From Betaproteobacteria bacterium (GTDB lineage Bacteria; Pseudomonadota; Gammaproteobacteria; Burkholderiales; SG8-39), in the NCBI GenBank assembly GCA_947478805.1, contig CANJXQ010000009.1, forward strand, positions 1 to 61,784: DNA of 61,784 nucleotides. The letters run 5' to 3'. The translations under genes and the position numbers were made by a program. The notes beneath the pieces are model-generated. The model was not told the DNA's origin, searched no databases, and saw nothing but the letters and a program-made list of their open reading frames with translations. Positions within the stretch are counted from its first letter, which is position 1. Each line of letters opens with the position of its first letter. This document shows, piece by piece, positions 44,132 through 52,714 of this stretch.

Positions 44132-45118
44132 ATGCATCGGTATGTCTCCGTCGCTTTCCTTGGGCTATCGTTCCTTATAGCAGGACTTGTCCCGTTGCTC
44201 TCGTGGGGGCAGTCTTTCCCGTCCAAGCCCATTACAGTCATTGCGCCCTACGGCCCCGGCGTGGCGTTGGACACGGCTTGCCGGTATATCGTGTCGAAGC
44301 TCGCCGAGCGCACCGGCTGGACCATCATTGTCGACAATCGTCCCGGTGCCGATGGCGTCATTGGCGTGCAGGCGGTATTGAACTTGCCTGCGGACGGTCA
44401 TGCGGTGCTGGCGGCGATATCCACGCTGGCCATCCTGCCCACGAGCAAGAAGGGGCAGCTTCCCTATGATCCGATCAAGGACCTGGTTCCGCTGACGCGG
44501 TTCATCAATTTCCAGAGCCTGCTGTTCGCTAACCCGTCATTTGCTGCCAACACCTTTGCCGAAGCCCTCGCATGGTCGAAGGCCAACCCGGGGAAGCTCG
44601 ATTTCGCGACCAGCGGGCGCGGCAGCTGGAACCACCTTCTGGGGGAGTTGTTGAAGCTCGAAACCGGCATCGACATGACCAATATTGCCTACAAAGCCGG
44701 CCCGCAAATGACGGTCGATCTCATGGCCGGGGTCATCCCCCTGGTGGTGGTGTCGGCGCCGGAAATGGTGCCGCATGTGAGGGCGGGCAAGGTGAAGGCC
44801 CTGGTTGCCATCGGCACGCGACGGGCCGCGGCGTTCCCGAACGTGCCGGCCATTTCGGAAACCATACCCAGTTTCGCCAGCCTCGACACCGATCCCTGGG
44901 CCGGCTTCATGGTGAAAGCGGGTACGCCTGCGCCCCTCATCGCGCGGCTGCATGGCGAAATCGTCACCACGCTGCGAGCGCCGGAAACACGGACGCGGAT
45001 TGCCGAACTGGGCGGCGCGCCCGTCGACGAATCGCCGGAGTCCTATCGCGCGAAGTACCAGTCGGACATCGCGCGATGGGACAAGGTGGTCACGGAGGCA
45101 AAGCTGAAGTTCGATTGA
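44132..45118 (+). CDS. Bug/TctC-family periplasmic solute receptor
   Basis: 328 residues with a signal peptide ('LSFLIAGLVPLLSWGQ', cleavage about 24). 'FPSKPITVIAPYGPGVALDT' is the classic Bug opening and 'IIVDNRPGADGVIGVQAV' the second loop. The ATG at 44132 follows GAGGAGGGGGG. The frame is open far upstream but shows no receptor features there. It is the first gene of the plus-strand catabolic run and is separated from another Bug gene by an alcohol-dehydrogenase remnant. Confidence 0.92.
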   Translation: MHRYVSVAFLGLSFLIAGLVPLLSWGQSFPSKPITVIAPYGPGVALDTACRYIVSKLAERTGWTIIVDNRPGADGVIGVQAVLNLPADGHAVLAAISTLAILPTSKKGQLPYDPIKDLVPLTRFINFQSLLFANPSFAANTFAEALAWSKANPGKLDFATSGRGSWNHLLGELLKLETGIDMTNIAYKAGPQMTVDLMAGVIPLVVVSAPEMVPHVRAGKVKALVAIGTRRAAAFPNVPAISETIPSFASLDTDPWAGFMVKAGTPAPLIARLHGEIVTTLRAPETRTRIAELGGAPVDESPESYRAKYQSDIARWDKVVTEAKLKFD

Positions 45119-45164
45119 ACCGACGGACCTTCGCGCATCGATCACCCGAGGAGCTTGAATGGTC

Positions 45165-45345
45165 ATGAAGGCACGCGCAGACTTTGGGACGGTCATCCAG
45201 TGTGGCGCGCTACGTGGACCGGTACGTGGAAGGACGGATCAACCTGGACGACCGCGTGCCGCACCAATTGACGCTGGAAGACATAAACCACGGATTCAAC
45301 ATGATGAAAAGCAGCGAAAGCGTCCGCTCGATCGTTGTGTATTGA
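45165..45345 (+). pseudogene. remnant of a zinc-dependent alcohol dehydrogenase
   Basis: In one frame 45202-45345 reads a 47-residue peptide ending in TGA: 'VARYVDRYVEGRINLDDRV' followed by a 'TLEDINHGFNMMKSSESVRS' type block and 'IVVY'. This is the unmistakable C-terminus of class III/Zn alcohol dehydrogenases. Just upstream, ATG 45165 begins 'MKARA', the usual first residues of the same family, in a different frame and after a GAGGAG site. About 1 kb of the middle is missing. It looks like an internal deletion that fused the two ends out of frame. The complete Zn dehydrogenase at 55035 is of another subgroup. Confidence 0.8.
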
Positions 45346-45425
45346 CCGCCGTGGCCAACGAGCGACGAATGGGGGCAGGAATTGACGACGCCACAATTAC
45401 TTGGTGGCTATCTTGAGGAGTGGAC

Positions 45426-46403
45426 ATGAAGCCATTGCACCGTTGTTTTGGGACTCTGATTGCGCTCGCGAGCCTGTTCTTGGCAGGGACATTGTCGGCG
45501 CAGAATTATCCGAGCAGGCCCATCCGCGTCATCGGCCCGATTCCGCCCGGCGTGCCGCTGGACTCGATCGTTCGGCTCATCAACGCGAAGCTGGGCGAGC
45601 GCCTGGGCACGCCGGTGGTCATGGAAAACCGTGTCGGGGGAGACGGCATTATCGCAGTGGATACCGCGGTCAAGGCACCTGCGGACGGCTACACGTTGCT
45701 GGCGTCCGTGTCGAGCCAGTCCGTTCTGCCAAGCACCAAGAAGGACCTGCCGTACGATTCGGTCAAAGACTTCATACCCATGACCCGCTACATCAATTTT
45801 CAGAACATCCTGCTTGCGAACCCGTCGTTCCCGCCGAACACGTTTCAGGAACTGGTGGCCTACACCAAGGCCAATCCGGGTAAGGTCGACTATGGCACCA
45901 GCAGTCGCGGCGGCTGGCTGCATCTCGTTGGCGAACTGGTTGCGCGAGAAGCCGGAATCAGCTGGAACAATATCCCGTTCAGCGGTAACCAGCAGGGTGT
46001 GGCCAACCTGATCGGCGGACACATTCCGGTCCTCATCACGGTTGTGGCTGAGGCCACGCCATACATCAAAGCCGGGAAGATAAAGCCCCTTGTCATCGTC
46101 GGCACCAAGCGCAGTCCCGTGCTGCCGGACGTGCCTGCACTCTCCGAGATTGCCGGGCTGCCTTTGCTTGACGTGGATGCCTGGGCTGGATTCATGTTTC
46201 GTTCGGGCACGCCCAGACCCATCGTAGAGCGGGTGCACGGCGAACTGGTTGCCGTGCTGCGCTTGCAGGAAGTGCGCGAATTCATACTCAAACTGGGCGG
46301 CGGACTCGTCGATGAGTCAATGGAGTCGTTCTCGAAGAAATACCTTGACGACATCGATCGCTGGAAACGCGTTTTCCGCGAGAGCAATATTCAACTCAAC
46401 TGA
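45426..46403 (+). CDS. Bug/TctC-family periplasmic solute receptor
   Basis: 325 residues with a signal peptide ('LIALASLFLAGTLSAQ', cleavage about 23) and the Bug opening 'YPSRPIRVIGPIPPGVPLDS'. 'VVMENRVGGDGIIAVDTAV' is the second block. AGGAG ends five bases before ATG 45426; an in-frame GTG six bases earlier is less likely. It resembles the receptor at 44132 in motif spelling ('PSFxxNTFxE', 'IDR/ARWDKVxxExxxxxx' end). It is followed 14 bp later by amidohydrolase A4. Confidence 0.92.
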   Translation: MKPLHRCFGTLIALASLFLAGTLSAQNYPSRPIRVIGPIPPGVPLDSIVRLINAKLGERLGTPVVMENRVGGDGIIAVDTAVKAPADGYTLLASVSSQSVLPSTKKDLPYDSVKDFIPMTRYINFQNILLANPSFPPNTFQELVAYTKANPGKVDYGTSSRGGWLHLVGELVAREAGISWNNIPFSGNQQGVANLIGGHIPVLITVVAEATPYIKAGKIKPLVIVGTKRSPVLPDVPALSEIAGLPLLDVDAWAGFMFRSGTPRPIVERVHGELVAVLRLQEVREFILKLGGGLVDESMESFSKKYLDDIDRWKRVFRESNIQLN

Positions 46404-46417
46404 AACCGGGGGATTCA

Positions 46418-47524
46418 ATGGGCTACCAACTCATTTCGGCGGACAACCACATCATCGAGCCGCGTGATCTGTTTACCAACCGCATGCCGACGAAGTTCCG
46501 CGATCGGGCACCGCGGGTGGTGGCTGGCGCCGACGGCGGTGACGGTTGGACCTGGAATGGAAAACCGCCTGCGCGCACGTTTGGTATCGAGGCCATTGCC
46601 GGGCGGGGTTCGCGAATCAGCGGTTACAAGTGGGAAGACATCCTTCCTGGCAATTATGACGGCGCGGCGCACATGGCCGACATGAAGAGTGCCGGCGTGG
46701 ATGCGGCAGTGATATTTCCCGCGACGTCGATCGAGGCCTATGTGGAGGAAGACCGGGAATTCGCGCTGGCAGCGATCCGCGCCTACAACGACTGGATGTT
46801 TGAGGATTTCGAGAGCGTCGACCCAAAGCGGATCGTTGGATTGGGCATGCTGCCGGTCGATGATGGCAATGAGGCGGCGATTGCCGAGTTACACCACTGC
46901 CTGAAGAAGGGAGCCCGGGGTTTTTTCATTCCCGCGTTTCCGCACAAGCCGTATTACGACACCAGCTATGACCCGCTGTGGAAAGAGGTGGCGGCAGCGG
47001 GGGTGCCGGTCTGCCTGCATCGCACCTTTGGCGGCAAGAATCCGGCCGGTGGCTTTCAGCCCAATGTTCCCGGCGTGAACGTTGGTGGAACAGTGATCCG
47101 CTTTTTCTCATCCATCGATACGCTCACCTACATGGTGTACACGGGCGTGTTCAAACGACATCCGAACTTGCGCCTGCTTGCCGCCGAAGTGAATTTCGGC
47201 TGGGTGCCATTCTGGAAGCAGACGCTTGACCAGTGTTTCGAGCAGCAGAAGTCATGGGCGCGCTTTCCTATCGACTCCCAGCCCAGTGCGGTGCTGGGCA
47301 AGAATGTGTTCGTGGCGGTACTGGACGACATGGTCGGGTTCGATTTCGTCAACAAGGATCCGCAATTGGCCGACATGGCGATGTTCTCGGTCGATTATCC
47401 GCACAGCATCTGCCTGTGGCCGGATACTGCAACCAAGGCGCGCACGATCACCGCAGGCATCAGCGTCGCCCATCGTGACAAGGTGCTGGCCGGCAACGCT
47501 GCGCGCGTGTTCGGCCTCCAGTAG
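46418..47524 (+). CDS. amidohydrolase-2 family protein, class B (A4)
   Basis: 368 residues. Ligands: 'SADNHIIEP' (Asp9-x-His11), His201 in 'VCLHRTFGG', Asp326 in 'FSVDYPHS'; Glu257 ('LLAAEVNFGWVP') takes the sixth-strand His position. Closest in the window to A3 by length and pattern. The ATG follows CGGGGGATTCA. It sits between a Bug receptor and a CoA-transferase, consistent with action on an imported acid or its CoA derivative. Confidence 0.91.
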   Translation: MGYQLISADNHIIEPRDLFTNRMPTKFRDRAPRVVAGADGGDGWTWNGKPPARTFGIEAIAGRGSRISGYKWEDILPGNYDGAAHMADMKSAGVDAAVIFPATSIEAYVEEDREFALAAIRAYNDWMFEDFESVDPKRIVGLGMLPVDDGNEAAIAELHHCLKKGARGFFIPAFPHKPYYDTSYDPLWKEVAAAGVPVCLHRTFGGKNPAGGFQPNVPGVNVGGTVIRFFSSIDTLTYMVYTGVFKRHPNLRLLAAEVNFGWVPFWKQTLDQCFEQQKSWARFPIDSQPSAVLGKNVFVAVLDDMVGFDFVNKDPQLADMAMFSVDYPHSICLWPDTATKARTITAGISVAHRDKVLAGNAARVFGLQ

Positions 47525-47551
47525 GCGCAGCGGGCCAGCGTGGGGACAGAA

Positions 47552-48763
47552 ATGGACGATATATTTTCCGGCATTCGGGTGGTTGAACTCGCGCAGTACG
47601 TATTCGTTCCGGGCGCTGGGGCACTGCTCGCGGACTACGGTGCGGAAGTCATCAAGGTCGAGATGGCGGACACTGGGGACCCTTACCGGACGCTGTCGAT
47701 CGGCGACGGCCGCGAGAAGGCGGAAGTCAACATCGCACTGGAGCAGAACAATCGGGGCAAGAAGAGTATTGCCATCAACGTCAAGACAGCCGAGGGGCGC
47801 GAGTTGTTGAATAAACTCATTGCCTCTGCCGATGTGTTTGTGACCAGCGTACGCCCGCAGGCGATCAAGCGGCTCAAGCTCGACGTCGAGGACGTGCGAG
47901 CCTGCAATCCGAAGATCGTCTATGTGCGCGGTAACGGATTCGGATTCCATGGGCCGGAAGCCGGTAAACCGGGCTACGACTCGACTGCGTTTTGGACTCG
48001 TTCCGGATTCGCCACTGTTCTCATGCACTCGGAGCACGTCAAACCGGTACGCTCGCGCGGTGCGCTGGGGGATCACACGGGCTCCACCAGCGTGGCCTAT
48101 GGCATTGCCGCTGCGCTCTTCAAGCGCGAGCGCAGTGGCCAATCGGTGCTGGTGGATGTTTCGTTGCTGGCGACGGGAATGTGGGTGCTGTCGGCCGACA
48201 TTGCCGCCTCGCAAATTCCCGGGTACGACAGCCTGCTCTTCGAGCGCAGAGCGCCGCGCTTTCCGTTGGTTGGCAGCTATCGCACCAAGGATGACCGCTG
48301 GGTAAACCTGACTTTCCTGCATCCTGACCGCGATTGGCCGCATTTGTGTCGGGCGCTGGGCATGCACGAGTACGCCGATGACCCGCGTTTCGCTACCAAC
48401 GCCGAGCGCGCGAATAACGGCGTCGAATGCGGACGTCTGCTCGCCGAGCGATTTGCCTCTAGAACCTGGGCGGAGTGGAAGCCAATCTTCGACAAGCTGG
48501 ATGCGCCCTGGGAACTGGCACAAAAGATCGACGAAGTGCTGGTCGATCCCCAAGCCATTGCCAACGGCTATGTGGTGGATGCCGAGATGTCCAACGGCAA
48601 GACTTACAAACTGATATCGGGACCGGTTGCGTTCAATGGGCGGGTCCCGAAAAAGTACACGCGCGCCCCAAAGCTGGGGGAGCATACCGGTGCCCTGATG
48701 TTGGAATTGGGATATGCGCCCGGTGAGGTCGACAGGTTGCGACAGACCGGTGTGGTGAAGTGA
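47552..48763 (+). CDS. CaiB/BaiF-family CoA-transferase (C3)
   Basis: 403 residues, class III CoA-transferase with 'GIRVVELAQYVFVPGAGALL', 'YGAEVIKVEMAD' and 'NRGKKSIAINVKTAEGR'. The catalytic Asp is Asp174 in 'GALGDHTGSTSVAYGIAAAL'. An in-frame GTG at 47540 is possible; ATG 47552 matches the family start better. It lies 27 bp after A4 and 31 bp before the second thiolase-like gene, in a tight operon. It likely attaches CoA to the acid processed by the downstream genes. Confidence 0.91.
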   Translation: MDDIFSGIRVVELAQYVFVPGAGALLADYGAEVIKVEMADTGDPYRTLSIGDGREKAEVNIALEQNNRGKKSIAINVKTAEGRELLNKLIASADVFVTSVRPQAIKRLKLDVEDVRACNPKIVYVRGNGFGFHGPEAGKPGYDSTAFWTRSGFATVLMHSEHVKPVRSRGALGDHTGSTSVAYGIAAALFKRERSGQSVLVDVSLLATGMWVLSADIAASQIPGYDSLLFERRAPRFPLVGSYRTKDDRWVNLTFLHPDRDWPHLCRALGMHEYADDPRFATNAERANNGVECGRLLAERFASRTWAEWKPIFDKLDAPWELAQKIDEVLVDPQAIANGYVVDAEMSNGKTYKLISGPVAFNGRVPKKYTRAPKLGEHTGALMLELGYAPGEVDRLRQTGVVK

Positions 48764-48794
48764 TAGCGCCGGGTGAACACGGGATGGGAATCGA

Positions 48795-49982
48795 ATGAGC
48801 AATCCCTTGTATCGGAAGGTCGCCATCGTCGGTGTGGGCGCCACCCCCTACTACCGTCGAGGCGAGTCGCAACCGCAGACCATCACTGAGCTGGCGGGGA
48901 AGGCCATCTTGGCGGCAGCACAGGACGCCGGGATCTCGGTCAAGGACATCGATGGCTTCGCCCATTACTCGGGGGGAGGCTCGGGCCATAACAACTTTGC
49001 CGATACCAATCTCATCATGGAGGCGTTGGGCATTCCCGAAATCGGCTTCACTGCCACCTTGACCATGGGCGGAGGCGGGTCCGCAGCGTCCATTGGCCTC
49101 GCAGGCGCAGCGATTCTTGCGGGAGACGCCAAATACGTGGTGTCGTTGATGGCGCTGCAGCAGGGCAACAACCGGCTCGGCGTGGTGCTGGGTGCCAAGC
49201 CGCCGACGCCCGAGAGTTCATTCGTGCAGCCGGCGGGGATGGTCGGGCCGGGACATGCCATGGCCATCATGGCGCGCCGGCACATGCACAAATACGGCAC
49301 CCGCCGCGAAGCGTTCGCCGAGATCGCCATCACGCATCGCAACCATGCCATGGTTCGCCCGACTTCACTGCAAAAAAAGCCCCTGACGCTGGAGGCCTAC
49401 ATGAGCGCGCGAATGATTGCAGAGCCGCTTTGCCTCTATGACTACTGTCTGGAGACCGACGGTGCTGTGGCTGTCATCAGCACGTCGGCTGAGCGCGCCC
49501 GCGATTTGCGCCAGAAGCCCGTCTACCTTCTGGGCTCCGTGCACGGTGGGCGCAGGGAATGGGGTCGATCCTTCTCGTGGATGAACATGCCCGATGACAT
49601 CTTCACCTCGGCCGGCAACCTTTCGATCGCACGCCTGCTCTATGAGAAGACGGGCCTGACGCCGCAGAACATCGACGTTGCGCTGCTCTATGACCATTTC
49701 TCCCCGCTGGTGATGATGCAACTGGAGGATTACGGCTTTTGCCCGGTGGGCGAGGGCGGGCCGTTCGTGGAGAGCGGCGCCATCCGGATGAATGGTTCGA
49801 TCCCCGTCAATCCGCATGGGGGAAATCTGTCCGAAGGCTATGTCATCGGCATGACACATGTGCGCGAGGCCGTGGAGCAGTTGCGCGGCACCGCGGTCAA
49901 CCAGGTCAAGGGTGCCGGGCTGGCACTGGTGACAGGCGGTCCGGCACCGATTCCGGTGTCGGGCATCATTCTTGGGAGTTGA
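48795..49982 (+). CDS. thiolase-fold protein, Ltp2-like (T2)
   Basis: 395 residues of the SCP2-thiolase/Ltp2 branch. 'KVAIVGVGATPYYRRG' opens the first domain. The nucleophile Cys site of thiolases aligns with Gly93 in 'TMGGGGSAASIGLAGAAIL', so thiolase chemistry is unlikely. The usual C-terminal 'NPSGG...GHPLGATG' is 'VNPHGGNLSEGYVIGMTH', with Tyr for the GHP His. It is followed 2 bp later by its DUF35 partner, the arrangement of Ltp2-type aldolases. Likely reaction: retro-aldol or other C-C cleavage of an acyl-CoA. Confidence 0.89.
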   Translation: MSNPLYRKVAIVGVGATPYYRRGESQPQTITELAGKAILAAAQDAGISVKDIDGFAHYSGGGSGHNNFADTNLIMEALGIPEIGFTATLTMGGGGSAASIGLAGAAILAGDAKYVVSLMALQQGNNRLGVVLGAKPPTPESSFVQPAGMVGPGHAMAIMARRHMHKYGTRREAFAEIAITHRNHAMVRPTSLQKKPLTLEAYMSARMIAEPLCLYDYCLETDGAVAVISTSAERARDLRQKPVYLLGSVHGGRREWGRSFSWMNMPDDIFTSAGNLSIARLLYEKTGLTPQNIDVALLYDHFSPLVMMQLEDYGFCPVGEGGPFVESGAIRMNGSIPVNPHGGNLSEGYVIGMTHVREAVEQLRGTAVNQVKGAGLALVTGGPAPIPVSGIILGS

Positions 49983-49984
49983 GC

Positions 49985-50422
49985 GTGACGAGGGCGCAAG
50001 CGATACCAGGGGAGCACGTGCGCATTGCCATGGATGCCTGGACCGAGCCGTACTGGCTGGCGGCAAAGGCCGGACGCCTCGTTGCGCCGCGTTGCGCTAT
50101 ATGCGGGACGTTTCGCATGCCACCCGGGCCCTTTTGTCCAGAGTGCCAGTCGCAGCAGATCGACTGGGCGGAACTATCGGGGGAGGGTGTTCTGTTCAGC
50201 TTTGCCGTATGCCATCGCTCGCCATTTCCTGGCAAGGTTGCCGATTTCACCTATGTGCCGGCGGTGGTGTCGCTACCTGATGCCGGGGGCGTGCGACTGG
50301 TGAGCAACTTGATCGACGTTGAGCCGGAAAGCATACGGATAGACATGCCCCTGCAAGTTGTTTTCTCGGAAATTGCGGGAGGCTGGAAGGTGCCACTGTT
50401 CCGGCCGACACGGGGGTCATAA
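49985..50422 (+). CDS. DUF35 zinc-ribbon/OB-fold protein, partner of T2
   Basis: 145 residues starting at GTG 49985, 2 bp after the T2 stop and with GGGAG inside the end of T2. The zinc ribbon is 'CAICGTFRMPPGPFCPEC' (about 34-51), followed by an OB-fold domain. It is the expected acyl-CoA-binding partner of the thiolase-like protein. GTG 50018 or ATG 50030 could be alternative starts but would remove the N-terminal helix. Confidence 0.9.
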   Translation: MTRAQAIPGEHVRIAMDAWTEPYWLAAKAGRLVAPRCAICGTFRMPPGPFCPECQSQQIDWAELSGEGVLFSFAVCHRSPFPGKVADFTYVPAVVSLPDAGGVRLVSNLIDVEPESIRIDMPLQVVFSEIAGGWKVPLFRPTRGS

Positions 50423-50467
50423 CTTGTGCAGAATTGCAAGACACTGCAATTAAGAAAGGAAATCAGA

Positions 50468-51145
50468 ATGAGCAGTCCAGCGGGCAAACAACTGCCAAGG
50501 CGCAAGCAGATCGTCACGACCAAAGGTCCGGCGGTCGGCAAGATCACGGGCATCAATCATATGGTGCTCTACACCCACGACATGGACGAGTGCGTGCGCT
50601 TCTATCGCGACCTGCTCGGCATGAAGGTGGTGCGGACGGTGGGTTGGTTCGAGAATAACGCTGCGTCCCTCAACAAGGCTGCGCACATGAGCTCGGGGCC
50701 GACGACGGGCGATGCGGGCATCAAGGTTCGTGCGCGCCAGGTGTTCTTTGAAATCGGCAACGGCGACCTGGTTTCGTTCTATGAGGTGCGCGAACTGGAC
50801 CGGAAGCCGAATGCCTCCATCGTCTCGTTCCTCTGGCCGAAAACGGGTGCACAGCCTCCGCGGCACTTGCAGAAGCTCGATCACCTGGCTTTCAACGTCA
50901 GGAGCAGGGCCGACCTGCTCTGGATGAGGCAGCACCTGATTGCCAGCGGCGTGACGGTGTCAGACCCCGTCGAGCGCAGCTCGGCGGACATCAAGAATCG
51001 CTTCGTCATCTCGATCTACTTCTCCGATCCGAGCAACAACCCGCTCGAGATCGCCACCCTCGACCTGGAAGACCCGGGCTGGCAGGGTTACGACTACAGC
51101 GAGTGGTTCAGGGACGAAGATCCCTCACCCGCACTCCTCAAGTAG
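50468..51145 (+). CDS. VOC-superfamily protein (glyoxalase/bleomycin-resistance fold)
   Basis: 225 residues containing two beta-alpha-beta-beta-beta modules. First half: 'INHMVLYTHDMDECVRFYRD' with a ligand His; second half: 'KLDHLAFNVRSRADLLWMR' with another His, and a late Glu in 'NNPLEIATLD'. These fit the two-His-one-Glu metal site of VOC enzymes (extradiol dioxygenases, glyoxalase I, epimerases, lyases). GAAAGGAAATCAG precedes ATG 50468. Placed between the T2/DUF35 and T3/DUF35 pairs, so it probably handles a shared intermediate such as a methylmalonyl-like epimerisation or a ring-cleavage product; not decidable. Confidence 0.85.
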   Translation: MSSPAGKQLPRRKQIVTTKGPAVGKITGINHMVLYTHDMDECVRFYRDLLGMKVVRTVGWFENNAASLNKAAHMSSGPTTGDAGIKVRARQVFFEIGNGDLVSFYEVRELDRKPNASIVSFLWPKTGAQPPRHLQKLDHLAFNVRSRADLLWMRQHLIASGVTVSDPVERSSADIKNRFVISIYFSDPSNNPLEIATLDLEDPGWQGYDYSEWFRDEDPSPALLK

Positions 51146-51159
51146 AAGGACGAGGAGCA

Positions 51160-52314
51160 ATGGGGACGAAGCAGGCCCTCAGCCGGCGGGTATCCATCGT
51201 CGGTGTCGGGATGACGCGGCAGGGTGCGCATGGCGATGCCGACGGCCAAGCGCTTGCGCTCCAGGCATTTCGCAGCGCCATGGAAGATGCGGGCATCCGC
51301 GACAAGCACCGCATCGATGGCTTGCTCGGCGCCAAGCAGTTCGACGGCAGCGGCATCGATCCCGTGTTGTTCAGCCGCGCGGCGGGCATCACGCCGTCGA
51401 TTACCGGCGCGCTCGACTATGCCACCGCGGCGTTTACGCTCCACTATGGCGCCGCGCTCATTGCCTCGGGGGCGTGCGACATGCTCGCATTCGTGTACGG
51501 GCGCAATCCGCCGGGGTCGATGGTCGAACTGTCAGGAGCGCAGGAGTACGACCTTGTGCATGGCTTCTTCAACGCCGCCGCGGTGCATGGGCTGAGCTGG
51601 GTCGAGCACATGCACAAGTACGGCACGACGACCGATGTGCTGGGGCGAATCGCCGTGCAGTCGCGCCGGCATGCCGAGCTCAACCCGGACGCTGCGTTCC
51701 GCGAACCGATGACGATGGACGACTATCGCAACAGCCGTTCCATGATATGGCCGTTGCGCGAATACGATGTGTGCAGGATGAGTGGCGGGGCGGCTGCCAT
51801 CATCATGGCCTCGAGCGAGGTCGCGCGCGATTGCGCCAAGCTGCCGATCGACTTCCTGTCCATCGGGCGCGAGGCCACACACGCGCTCGAGCGAGGCGTC
51901 CAGATGAGCTTTTCACCTGAGCGGCGCGCCGCCAGGCAGCTGTATGAGGCTGCGGGCATCGGCCCGCAGGACGTGGACGTGCTGTTCCCGTACGAGGCTA
52001 CGACCGTGGCGGCGGTGGCAGCACTGGAGAACTACGGTTTTTGCGAGCCGGGCGGATGCGAGGCGTTCGTCGGCGACGGCAGCCGTATCGGCATCAACGG
52101 CGACTTGCCGATGAACACGCATGGAGGGCACCTTTCCGGCGGCTACCTGATCGGCCTGACGCACCATGTGGAGCTGGTGCGGCAGTTGCGCGGGGAGTGC
52201 GGGCCGCGCCAGGTTCCCGATGCCAAGGTCGGGCTGTATGCCAGCGGCGGCGGGATTCGCGCGCAGTTCTACCATGCTGCCACGCTGTTCGCCCGCGGAG
52301 ACTGGAATGCCTGA
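51160..52314 (+). CDS. thiolase-fold protein, Ltp2-like (T3)
   Basis: 384 residues of the same branch as T2. 'VSIVGVGMTRQGAHGD' opens it. The nucleophile site aligns with Tyr87 in 'LDYATAAFTLHYGAALIASG' instead of Cys. The C-terminal block reads 'MNTHGGHLSGGYLIGLTHH', lacking the GHP His. ATG 51160 follows GAGGAGCA and is 14 bp after the VOC gene. Its stop overlaps the start of the DUF35 partner by 8 bp. A retro-aldolase or acyl-CoA lyase role is favoured, by analogy to Ltp2. Confidence 0.89.
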   Translation: MGTKQALSRRVSIVGVGMTRQGAHGDADGQALALQAFRSAMEDAGIRDKHRIDGLLGAKQFDGSGIDPVLFSRAAGITPSITGALDYATAAFTLHYGAALIASGACDMLAFVYGRNPPGSMVELSGAQEYDLVHGFFNAAAVHGLSWVEHMHKYGTTTDVLGRIAVQSRRHAELNPDAAFREPMTMDDYRNSRSMIWPLREYDVCRMSGGAAAIIMASSEVARDCAKLPIDFLSIGREATHALERGVQMSFSPERRAARQLYEAAGIGPQDVDVLFPYEATTVAAVAALENYGFCEPGGCEAFVGDGSRIGINGDLPMNTHGGHLSGGYLIGLTHHVELVRQLRGECGPRQVPDAKVGLYASGGGIRAQFYHAATLFARGDWNA

Positions 52315-52714
52315 ACGCACGCGTCCCAAACCGAAGAACAGGTTCGAGCAGGCGTACTGGGATGCGCTTGCCCGGCATCAACTGTCGCTGCAGCGTTGCA
52401 AGGGGTGCGGCTTCGTGCGTCATCCGCCGGGCGAATTCTGTCCCGAATGCTGGAGCGGGGAGTTCGAGTGGCAGCCCATGTCGGGGGTCGGCTCAATCGT
52501 ATCGATCATTTGGTACATGAAGTCGCTGGATGCGCGGTTTCCCGAGGTGCCATACAACGTCGCCTTGGTGAGGCTGGCCGAAGGCCCGGCGCTGATCTCG
52601 AATGTCGTCGGCAGCGCGTTCGGGGAACTGAAGATCGGCGACCCGGTGCGCGCCTGCTATTCCGACGAAATGGATTTCACTGCGTTGCTGTTCGAGAGGG
52701 GCAGTGCCAGATGA
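52307..52714 (+). CDS. DUF35 zinc-ribbon/OB-fold protein, partner of T3
   Basis: 135 residues with the zinc ribbon 'CKGCGFVRHPPGEFCPEC' (about 32-49) and an OB fold. It overlaps T3 by 8 bp and the SMP-30-like gene by 4 bp (ATGA), so all three are translationally coupled. Third DUF35 protein of the window, each beside one thiolase-like gene. Confidence 0.92.
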   Translation: MPERTRPKPKNRFEQAYWDALARHQLSLQRCKGCGFVRHPPGEFCPECWSGEFEWQPMSGVGSIVSIIWYMKSLDARFPEVPYNVALVRLAEGPALISNVVGSAFGELKIGDPVRACYSDEMDFTALLFERGSAR

